Assembly (NCBI GenBank): GCA_019314005.1
Contig: JAFDAE010000036.1
Span: forward strand, 1-11,827
Source: Deltaproteobacteria bacterium
GTDB lineage: Bacteria; Desulfobacterota; Desulfobacteria; C00003060; C00003106
DNA: 11,827 nt
Direction of reading: 5' to 3'
The position numbers were made by a program, and so were the translations under genes. The first letter of the stretch is position 1. The number at the start of each line of letters is the position of its first letter. Shown here piece by piece: positions 5,476 through 11,799 of the stretch. Under the pieces are notes generated by a model that was not told the origin of the DNA, did not search any database, and saw only the letters and a list, made by a program, of their open reading frames with translations.

Positions 5476-6953
5476 TACTGGCTTGGCGACACCTGCACAT
5501 TGGTAAGGAGCACCTTTAAGTCTTCATCCGAAAACGAGATTCCCCCACCCAAAAATACGGATTCATTACCTTCGTCGCTGATAAAATCGTCAAAACCACC
5601 CGTAATATAAAGGTGACGAATTGGAGAAAATTCTACTTTAAATTTCAGGTGTGGATCTTCGTCGGGATCAAAATCAAAGGCATCAAAAGAGAACATAAGC
5701 CGATCCTTGAAAAAGTGATAATCGAGCCCAACACCGCCGGTCGATTCAATCATTCCCCCGCGCAACGTCAGATCATAATAACGTTTTGCTATCAGAGCGG
5801 AAAACTTAAGACCGTCTTCTTCTGTCTTTTCTTTTACTACAGTAGTAGTTGGTCCCCCATTTACCGTGGTCCTGGTCGTTGTTGTGGTCGTCTTCCCGGC
5901 AGGATCATCCACTATCTGTACGAGGTAATATTTATCCTCTTTAGGCTGAATCCTAAGTGAGAGATATGATTTTACCTCTTCGCTGTCAAAAAGGTATTCT
6001 CCCCGATAGTCAACAAACGTTTTAAACCTGCCTTCTTTTAGTATGTAATCATTAATGCTGGTCAGCGTTTCATTCAGTTTTTCCACGGTTTCACCTTCAT
6101 TGACCAGTTTTCCGATAGACCCTTGACCTTTGTTGATCTTGTTAGAAATCTCTTTTAGCGAGCCCAGGGAATCATTCAGTCTTTCCACGGTTTCATCTTC
6201 ATTGACCAGTTTTCCGATAGACCCCTGACCTTTGTTGATCTTGGCGATAACCTCTTCTAAGTCGATAGAAGTCTCTCGAACATTGGCTACTATTTCATTG
6301 AGATATTCCCTGTTGGTGGAACTTACTTCTCGGAGATCTTTGGAGAATTGGGCCAAATTGGTGATCATCTCATTGACCTTCTCATTGTTGTCCTTAACGG
6401 TACGGCTCAGTGTTTCGGTGAGTTCCCGCAGGTTATCCACAATAATTTGAAGAGACCTCTTACCTTTTTCCCCACCAACAGCCCCTGCAAGGGAGTGACT
6501 AACCTTTTTTACATCTTCTCCTATTTCAGAGAGCTGGTTTAAGAGTCGATCAATATCAGCAGCAGAGGTTGTCCTGGAGATGTGGTCTCCGTCTTTCAAC
6601 ATAGGCGCTTTTTGGGCACCCAGTATGAGCTCTACATATTTGTCTCCCAGCATCCCCCTGGTCCGAATGGCAGCCTTCACGTCTTTGCCTAGTTCTATGC
6701 CATGTTTAATACGGAGGGTAACCTTTGCCTTGCCCTTATCGAGTATTATAGCCCCTACAGTTCCTACTTCAACGCCCGCAATCTGTACCGCTGCGTCCTT
6801 GGCAAGCCCCGCGGCAGAATCGAAATGGACATGTAATTCGTAGCCCTTTTTGCCGAGTTCAAATTTGCCGACACGCATAGACATGTAGGCCAATATCATT
6901 AGACCGATAAAGACGAAAATTCCTACTTTGGCCTCAGGGCTTAGTTTGGCCAT
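5475..6953 (-). CDS. mlaD: MlaD-like MCE protein with predicted C-terminal beta-barrel
   Basis: A 492-residue MCE-family lipid-transport protein, much longer than E. coli MlaD (about 180). Residues 10-27 form one inner-membrane helix. Residues about 38-114 are the MCE domain (YELHVHFDSAAGLAKDAAVQ, then GDKYVELILG). Residues 130-305 are helical with coiled-coil character and contain two tandem 34-residue repeats, each with INKGQGSIGKLVNE (starting at 239 and 273). A Thr-rich linker follows at 355-372. From about 310 to the end there are about ten or more short alternating strands rich in aromatics and glycine (VKSYLSLRIQ, LTLRGGMIES, LMFSFDAFDF, HLYITGGFDD, SVFLGGGISF), resembling an outer-membrane barrel. 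It would bridge both membranes and be powered by the MlaF encoded just upstream (2-base gap). GAGG precedes the ATG by about 12 bases. Confidence 0.88.
   Translation of the reverse strand: MAKLSPEAKVGIFVFIGLMILAYMSMRVGKFELGKKGYELHVHFDSAAGLAKDAAVQIAGVEVGTVGAIILDKGKAKVTLRIKHGIELGKDVKAAIRTRGMLGDKYVELILGAQKAPMLKDGDHISRTTSAADIDRLLNQLSEIGEDVKKVSHSLAGAVGGEKGKRSLQIIVDNLRELTETLSRTVKDNNEKVNEMITNLAQFSKDLREVSSTNREYLNEIVANVRETSIDLEEVIAKINKGQGSIGKLVNEDETVERLNDSLGSLKEISNKINKGQGSIGKLVNEGETVEKLNETLTSINDYILKEGRFKTFVDYRGEYLFDSEEVKSYLSLRIQPKEDKYYLVQIVDDPAGKTTTTTTRTTVNGGPTTTVVKEKTEEDGLKFSALIAKRYYDLTLRGGMIESTGGVGLDYHFFKDRLMFSFDAFDFDPDEDPHLKFKVEFSPIRHLYITGGFDDFISDEGNESVFLGGGISFSDEDLKVLLTNVQVSPSQ
6072..6243 (-). repeat. 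102-bp tandem repeat inside the MCE gene
   Basis: About 70 bases at 6072-6141 recur almost unchanged at 6174-6243, a period of 102 bp (34 codons, in frame). They encode the two INKGQGSIGKLVNE-x-ETVE-x-LN units of the helical region. High DNA identity suggests a recent duplication or conversion that lengthens the periplasmic stalk by one unit. Confidence 0.85.
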
Positions 6954-6955
6954 TC

Positions 6956-7702
6956 TTAGACAACCTCAACCGGACCTTGGGACTTCCCATGGATAAATTG
7001 TTGTACAATTGCATTGTCAGAAGATCTAAACTTGTCGGGCGTGCCGACTTCGATAATTTTTCCCTTGTAAAGCATAGCGATCTTGTGGGCGATCTTGAAT
7101 GTTCCTTTTATATCATGGCTGATTACCACACACGTTGCGCCGGTTTGTTTCTGAGTTTCCATGAGTAACGTATCTATGTCGTCAGCCATGATAGGGTCCA
7201 AACCGGTAGTTGGTTCGTCGAACAGAATAATCTTCGGATCTAAGGCAATCGCGCGGGCCAGTCCAACACGTTTGCGCATACCGCCGCTCAACTCGGAGGG
7301 GAGTTTGTGGCTCACATTCTTCAAGCCTACCTGGAGTAGTTTTTGTTTTACAATCTCGGAGATAATATTTTGTTTTAAGAGGGTGTGTTCTTTCAGAGGA
7401 AAGGCAATATTTTCGCCTACATTCATAGAATCAAAAAGGGCAGCCTCTTGAAACAGCATACCGAAAAATTTTCTTACCTCATTAAGCTGACGGTCATTGA
7501 GTCTCGTAATATCAACACCATCTACAAGAATTTGGCCCTTGTCCGGTTTTAGCAGGCCGATTATGTGCTTTAGTAGAACACTTTTACCGCCGCCGCTCCT
7601 TCCGATGATAACGGTAATCTTTCCGGCTTCTATCGATAAATTAACGCCATCGAGAACCGTTTGACCTTGAAACGACTTATAAACGTCAACGAGTTCGATC
7701 AT
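6956..7702 (-). CDS. mlaF: MlaF-like ABC transporter ATPase (lipid transport)
   Basis: A 248-residue cytoplasmic ATPase of the MCE lipid-transport systems that maintain outer-membrane lipid asymmetry. Walker A is GRSGGGKS (34-41), the Q-loop glutamine is Q85, the signature is LSGGM (138-142), Walker B is IILFDEP (158-164) and the switch histidine is H196. The string LSGGMRKRVGLARAIALDP is diagnostic for MlaF/Ttg2A/Mkl-type ATPases. The C-terminal extension (QQFIHGKSQGPVEV) also fits MlaF. It lies 2 bases upstream of the MCE gene and 18 bases after the aldolase gene, with AGAGGGGA as ribosome binding site. The usual partner permease gene mlaE is not adjacent and must lie elsewhere if the transporter is functional. 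All nucleotide-binding motifs are intact. Confidence 0.94.
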   Translation of the reverse strand: MIELVDVYKSFQGQTVLDGVNLSIEAGKITVIIGRSGGGKSVLLKHIIGLLKPDKGQILVDGVDITRLNDRQLNEVRKFFGMLFQEAALFDSMNVGENIAFPLKEHTLLKQNIISEIVKQKLLQVGLKNVSHKLPSELSGGMRKRVGLARAIALDPKIILFDEPTTGLDPIMADDIDTLLMETQKQTGATCVVISHDIKGTFKIAHKIAMLYKGKIIEVGTPDKFRSSDNAIVQQFIHGKSQGPVEVV

Positions 7703-7720
7703 ACTATGTCCCCTCTATAT

Positions 7721-8860
7721 TCAGGTGCCTGCTGTTAGGCGCTCCCAAACCTTTGGGGCGAGGTCGATCGAGTTGGTGGCCTCAAACAGTTTTACCGCGT
7801 CCTCGTAACCCTGGGCAGTAATTCGATCTTTATAAACACGGTCTATGTTGTTGAGCTTGTCGGTAAATACCTTGTTAACCTTCTTGATGTTTCCTCCAAT
7901 GTTTCCGGTTTCTACGGCCCACTTCCACATTTCCTCCCAGAGGGAATCGGGAAGTCCGCGATAAGAACGGGTTATATAGCCCTTATCAGGTGTGGTTAGA
8001 GCATTGCCGCTTTCGTTCATGGCTATTCCAAAGGAAATATTCTGCCAAAAGGTCCCTACATTGCCTTTGCGGATTCCATAGTTGATGAATAGACGAATTT
8101 TAGTAAGGGAGGTTCCTGTAATCCCATGCTGAGCAATATCCAGGTCCCACGGCTGAATCGCGTCCCAGATGTCTTTAGTTAGATCGAGCTGTATCCCTTC
8201 ATGAGCGGCCCCGAAATATGTGCCGTGAATAGAGCCGTTGTTGATCGCTAAAAGATCCGGATGGATGCCGGCCTTGTTCAACTCTCCGATGAACCAAGCG
8301 GCTTCATCCGGCTGTGTAAAACCTTCGGCGTGCCCTTTTTTCGCTCCGATTTCTCCGAGTTCCACTTCAAGACAATAACCCGCGTCTTGAATTGCCTGAG
8401 CCAAGTCTTTTGTTGCCGCAAGGTTCAGCTCGTTTTCCATATGTGAGGCATCAATCGCAAATGAGGTAAAGCCGGCGTCTAATTCCTCAGCAATAAGGCT
8501 TCGGACCTCCTCCACCTGGTCGGAGTTTTTCACGGTAAGATGATCCGCGTGCACGCTGAACGGGACCGTAGTATTTCCAATCGCTTCATTTACGGAAACA
8601 ATGTGCTCAACAAATGATGCGGGGGTGAATTCCGTGTAACCCAGTTCTGATTTTGCAATTTCATACATGACCGGGGCGCCTGTGGCCATAGACGCGCGGG
8701 CAATCCCTTCGACCGGGAGTTTGCACCGGCAGTTGCAGGCCATAATCATGGCATTGTTCTGTTTGGCAGTCTTGACCAATGGTCTGCCATTTATAAGAGG
8801 CGTCTTTATGTTCGGGAATCTTTTCTTGACTTTTTCCGGTATAAATTTTTCAAATTCCAT
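7721..8860 (-). CDS. Divergent class II (zinc-dependent) aldolase
   Basis: A 379-residue protein of the class II fructose-bisphosphate aldolase superfamily. Expected metal and catalytic positions are recognisable: HADH (H104, D106, H107), LEVELGEIG (E165/E167), NNGSIHGTYF (H212) and QHGITGTS (H245). The canonical HGGTG/HGGSG is HGITGTS here. The canonical NIDTD substrate loop reads NVGTF (267-271), so the aspartate expected two residues after Asn267 is replaced by Gly269. The sequence is also longer at both ends. A substrate other than fructose-1,6-bisphosphate is therefore plausible. AAGGAGG is 6 bases before the ATG, a strong ribosome binding site. It lies 17 bases after asd and 18 before mlaF, within the operon. 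The fold assignment is firm; the reaction is open. Confidence 0.83.
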   Translation of the reverse strand: MEFEKFIPEKVKKRFPNIKTPLINGRPLVKTAKQNNAMIMACNCRCKLPVEGIARASMATGAPVMYEIAKSELGYTEFTPASFVEHIVSVNEAIGNTTVPFSVHADHLTVKNSDQVEEVRSLIAEELDAGFTSFAIDASHMENELNLAATKDLAQAIQDAGYCLEVELGEIGAKKGHAEGFTQPDEAAWFIGELNKAGIHPDLLAINNGSIHGTYFGAAHEGIQLDLTKDIWDAIQPWDLDIAQHGITGTSLTKIRLFINYGIRKGNVGTFWQNISFGIAMNESGNALTTPDKGYITRSYRGLPDSLWEEMWKWAVETGNIGGNIKKVNKVFTDKLNNIDRVYKDRITAQGYEDAVKLFEATNSIDLAPKVWERLTAGT

Positions 8861-8877
8861 CTTGAGCCTCCTTGTTG

Positions 8878-9897
8878 TTATAAGTAATCCTTAGCCAGGA
8901 TCTCGGCAATCTGAACCGCGTTGGTCGCTGCCCCTTTGCGGATATTGTCAGCAGCGACCCACAGGTTGATTCCGTTTTCAATCGATTCGTCAGCTCGAAT
9001 TCGCCCTACAAACGTATCATCCTTTCCGGCTGCATCAATCGCAAGCGGATACAAGTTCTTGGCAGGATCATCCGCCACTTTAATGCCGGGGGCGCCTTCC
9101 AGCAATTGTCTGACTTCATCCGGTGTTATGTGTGTGTGCGTTTCAATATTTACCGATTCCGAGTGTCCGAAAAATACAGGCACGCGCACCGTAGTAGCGG
9201 TTACTCCTATGGTGTTGTCTTCCAGTATCTTCCTGGTCTCATTGACCATCTTCATCTCTTCTTTGGTATAACCATTATCCAAAAATATATCAATGTGCGG
9301 AAGGCAGTTGAATGCTATTCTGTGAGGATACACTTCTGTTTTATAATCAACAAAATTGATCATGGCCCGTGTTTGATCAAATAGTTCGGCAATCGCGTTT
9401 TTCCCTGTACCGGAAACTGCCTGATATGTGGAGACGACGATTCTTTTTATCCCCGCCTTATGGTAGATAGGCGCCAGCGCTACCACCAGCTGTATGGTGG
9501 AACAATTCGGATTGGCGATAATCCCCTTGTTGGTGTATTGGGCGATCGCATGCGGATTAACTTCCGGTACAACGAGGGGGACATCAGGATCCATGCGCCA
9601 TGCGCTCGAATTATCAACTACGACACACCCGTCTTCGGCTGCACAGGGGGCAAAATGTTTACTGGGTCCTCCTCCTGCGGAAAAAAGCGCAATATCGATT
9701 CCCTTGAAAGAGCGTTCCGTCATCTCTTCTACAGGAATCTGATCTCCTTTAAATCGTAGCTTTTTTCCTGCAGAACGGCTTGACGCCAAAAACTTTACAT
9801 CCTTAACAGGAAAATTACGTTCTTCTAAACAGGAAATCATCTGATTTCCTACAGCGCCGGTGGCCCCGGCCACTGCAACATTGAACAACTTACTCAT
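8878..9897 (-). CDS. asd: Aspartate-semialdehyde dehydrogenase
   Basis: A 339-residue cytoplasmic NADP-dependent enzyme reducing aspartyl phosphate to aspartate semialdehyde, the branch point to lysine/diaminopimelate, threonine, methionine and isoleucine. It has the nucleotide-binding GATGAVG (11-17), the catalytic cysteine in NCST (C132), QAVSGTGK (159-166) with the conserved glutamine, and the acid/base histidine in VFFGHSES (H245). Length and motifs match the Gram-positive/archaeal-like shorter ASADH branch. The leuB-asd order is a known arrangement in several proteobacteria. There is no good Shine-Dalgarno before the ATG (GATAGCATAGAAA). The 82-base gap to leuB holds a short hairpin. Confidence 0.95.
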   Translation of the reverse strand: MSKLFNVAVAGATGAVGNQMISCLEERNFPVKDVKFLASSRSAGKKLRFKGDQIPVEEMTERSFKGIDIALFSAGGGPSKHFAPCAAEDGCVVVDNSSAWRMDPDVPLVVPEVNPHAIAQYTNKGIIANPNCSTIQLVVALAPIYHKAGIKRIVVSTYQAVSGTGKNAIAELFDQTRAMINFVDYKTEVYPHRIAFNCLPHIDIFLDNGYTKEEMKMVNETRKILEDNTIGVTATTVRVPVFFGHSESVNIETHTHITPDEVRQLLEGAPGIKVADDPAKNLYPLAIDAAGKDDTFVGRIRADESIENGINLWVAADNIRKGAATNAVQIAEILAKDYL

Positions 9898-9926
9898 TTT
9901 CTATGCTATCCCAAATCGATATATAG

Positions 9927-9942
9927 CAGCCCTAAAGGGCTG
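9927..9942. repeat. Short perfect hairpin between leuB and asd
   Basis: CAGCCCTAAAGGGCTG is a perfect 7-bp inverted repeat with a 2-base centre, placed 30 bases before the asd start. There is no T run on the minus strand, so it is not an intrinsic terminator. It resembles short REP-like or mRNA-processing hairpins found between operon genes. A role in differential expression of leuB and asd is speculation. Confidence 0.5.
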
Positions 9943-9979
9943 GGCTACATTTTGCAACATACTGTCAATATTGAATCAA

Positions 9980-11041
9980 TTACAACGCTTCAACCACCAG
10001 ATCTCCAACCTCTGACGTACTATATCCCATCTTCCCTGCGGAAAGACTTTTAATGTCTTCTCGAACTACCTTAATCACAGCCTTTTCTATTCTATCGGCC
10101 GCCTCTTTTTCACCCAATGTTTCCACCATAACTTGTGCGGCGCATATCGCGGCGAGCGGATTGATCACCTGTTTTCCGGTATACTTCGGAGCAGATCCTC
10201 CGATCGGCTCAAACATGGAGACCCCTTCAGGATTGATATTGCCGCCCGCGGCAATCCCCATCCCCCCCTGAATCATAGCGCCCAGGTCGGTAATAATATC
10301 ACCAAACATGTTGTCGGTGACGATCACGTCAAACCACTCGGGATTTTTTACCATCCACATGCAGATCGCATCCACATGTGCATAGTCGGTCTTTATGTCA
10401 GGATAATCTTTTGCCACCTCATAAAACGTGCGTTCCCACAGGTCAAATGCATAGGTTAATACGTTTGTTTTTCCACACAGGGTGAGTTGTTTCGCCTGAT
10501 TTCGTTTTCTACAGAACTCAAAGGCATAACGAATGCAACGTTCAACACCTTTTCTGGTATTTATCGATTCCTGGATGGCCACTTCATCCGGCGTTCCTTT
10601 TTTCAAACAACCTCCGGCACCGGCGTAAAGTCCTTCCGTATTCTCTCTGATCACAACAAAATCTATGTCTTTGGGGCCCTTGTCTTTCAAAGGGCAATCC
10701 ACCCCTTCATAGAGTTTGACAGGGCGAAGGTTTATATATTGATCTAAGCTGAATCGGAGGTTCAAAAGTATCCCTTTTTCCAGTATGCCGGGTTTTACAT
10801 CCGGATGTCCTATCGCCCCGAGATAGATGGCGTCCATTTTTCTTAAAGACTCTATGGTGCTATCGGAAAGGGTTTCTCCGGTGGCCTTATAGTTTTCTCC
10901 TCCCAGGTTGTATTCAGTAAAGGTAAGGTTGAAGTCGGATAGTCCGGACACGGCTTTGAGGACCTTTAATCCCTCGGCGACCACTTCCGGTCCGGTTCCA
11001 TCTCCTGGAATCACAGCAATCTGATAATCGTTTTTAGACAT
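9980..11041 (-). CDS. leuB: 3-Isopropylmalate dehydrogenase
   Basis: A 353-residue NAD-dependent beta-decarboxylating dehydrogenase that oxidises 3-isopropylmalate in leucine synthesis. The N-terminal cofactor region is [11 protein letters not shown] (10-20). Substrate arginines are in [13 protein letters not shown] (R96, R106) and IRENTEGLY (R132, Y139). The catalytic lysine is K191 (GKTN), and metal aspartates are D224 (HVDA), D248 and D252 ([10 protein letters not shown]). The adenosine-binding loop is [13 protein letters not shown] (278-290). The DQYINLRP segment is closer to tartrate/isocitrate-type relatives than to E. coli LeuB, so function rests partly on adjacency to leuD. The start has AGGATTAGG upstream at a rather long spacing. 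It lies 59 bases after leuD. Confidence 0.88.
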   Translation of the reverse strand: MSKNDYQIAVIPGDGTGPEVVAEGLKVLKAVSGLSDFNLTFTEYNLGGENYKATGETLSDSTIESLRKMDAIYLGAIGHPDVKPGILEKGILLNLRFSLDQYINLRPVKLYEGVDCPLKDKGPKDIDFVVIRENTEGLYAGAGGCLKKGTPDEVAIQESINTRKGVERCIRYAFEFCRKRNQAKQLTLCGKTNVLTYAFDLWERTFYEVAKDYPDIKTDYAHVDAICMWMVKNPEWFDVIVTDNMFGDIITDLGAMIQGGMGIAAGGNINPEGVSMFEPIGGSAPKYTGKQVINPLAAICAAQVMVETLGEKEAADRIEKAVIKVVREDIKSLSAGKMGYSTSEVGDLVVEAL

Positions 11042-11100
11042 ATGTTTCTAACCTAATCCTTTCATTATATGTTTATCAAATTTAGGAATTCCCCAATCCC

Positions 11101-11598
11101 TCAATTCCCCGATCGTTTTTTCAACACGTACGGCATCAATCCGCCTGCATCTATCAGGTCCTTCATGAAAGGCGGAATCGGGGCGGCCTCAAATGTGGAG
11201 CCCTTTGTTTTATCTGTAATAGCACCGGTATCCGCATCTATTGATACGATGTTTCCTTCTTGGATTGATCGTGCTGCTTCAGGAGATTCAAATATGGTTA
11301 AGCCTGTGTTAAAAGCGTTTCTGAAAAAGATGCGGGCAAAACTCTCCGCTATAATGCAGGCAATACCCGCCCCTTTAATAGCAATGGGGGCATGTTCTCT
11401 TGATGAGCCGCAACCGAAATTCTTGCCTGCCACGATGATGTCGCCCGGTTGCACCTTTGTGGAAAATTCCGGGGCCATGTCTTCCATCACATGTTCAGCC
11501 AATTCTTTAGGGTCAGAGGTAACCAGGTATCGTGCCGCAATAATTACATCCGTATCAATGTTATCTCCGAACTTCCAAACCTTACCTTCAATCTTCAT
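11101..11598 (-). CDS. leuD: 3-Isopropylmalate dehydratase small subunit
   Basis: A 165-residue small (swivel) subunit of isopropylmalate isomerase, which with the iron-sulfur LeuC interconverts 2- and 3-isopropylmalate. Motifs are DNIDTD (12-17), the specificity loop YLVTSDP (24-30) and GKNFGCGSSREHAP (58-71). The short length marks the archaeal/anaerobe type, not the 200-residue E. coli type; homoaconitase-like activity is a lesser alternative. The ATG at 11598 is chosen because AAGGACGG lies 4 bases upstream and MKIEGKVWKFGDNIDTD is the normal family start. An in-frame extension to 11652 reads into the mobile element and is spurious. The element at 11612 lies 13 bases upstream of the start codon. 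Confidence 0.95.
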   Translation of the reverse strand: MKIEGKVWKFGDNIDTDVIIAARYLVTSDPKELAEHVMEDMAPEFSTKVQPGDIIVAGKNFGCGSSREHAPIAIKGAGIACIIAESFARIFFRNAFNTGLTIFESPEAARSIQEGNIVSIDADTGAITDKTKGSTFEAAPIPPFMKDLIDAGGLMPYVLKKRSGN

Positions 11599-11611
11599 AA
11601 ACCGTCCTTGT

Positions 11612-11799
11612 GAGACCTTTGCATAACTGCCATATGAGCGCTGACGCTTCACTTCGTGCCCCGTGATGCGGCGTCAGGCTTCAAAATTTGGCACGCAGTG
11701 AAGCGTCAGCGCTATCCTCGAAATACCCAATGTATTCCTCCGGTTAATTTTTTCACCTTCCTTGCCTGACGGAAAAATGTCGCGTTATGCAAAGGTCTC
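11612..11799 (+). mobile_element. family-1 MITE-like palindromic element, copy C (expanded)
   Basis: A 188-bp element bounded by GAGACCTTTGCATAAC and its exact reverse complement, flanked by a perfect 5-bp duplication CTTGT (11607-11611 and 11800-11804). The interior matches copies A and B. It also carries a private pair of 24-nt inverted arms (11637-11660 and 11690-11713, one mismatch) enclosing the GTGATGCGGCGTCAGGCTTCAAA block, which makes it 46 bp longer. It is non-coding. It lies between leuD and the upstream gene (probably leuC), within the operon. Confidence 0.88.
11637..11713. repeat. Nested 24-nt inverted repeat inside copy C
   Basis: The left arm 11637-11660 begins AGCGCTGACGCTTCAC and the right arm 11690-11713 ends GTGAAGCGTCAGCGCT. 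They pair at 23 of 24 positions around a 29-base loop. Neither arm is present in copies A or B. In RNA or cruciform DNA this would form a separate strong stem on the larger hairpin. Confidence 0.9.

Noticed and set aside
5613..5960. Plus-strand frame inside the MCE gene
   Set aside because: Antisense to the beta-barrel region; low-complexity and basic, with no supporting start signal.
8921..9759. Several plus-strand frames over asd
   Set aside because: Shadows of a strongly conserved enzyme gene on the other strand.
11084..11110. Inverted GGAATT...AATTCC between leuB and leuD
   Set aside because: Only 6 bp with an 18-base loop, overlapping the leuD stop region and without a T run; it is likely chance.
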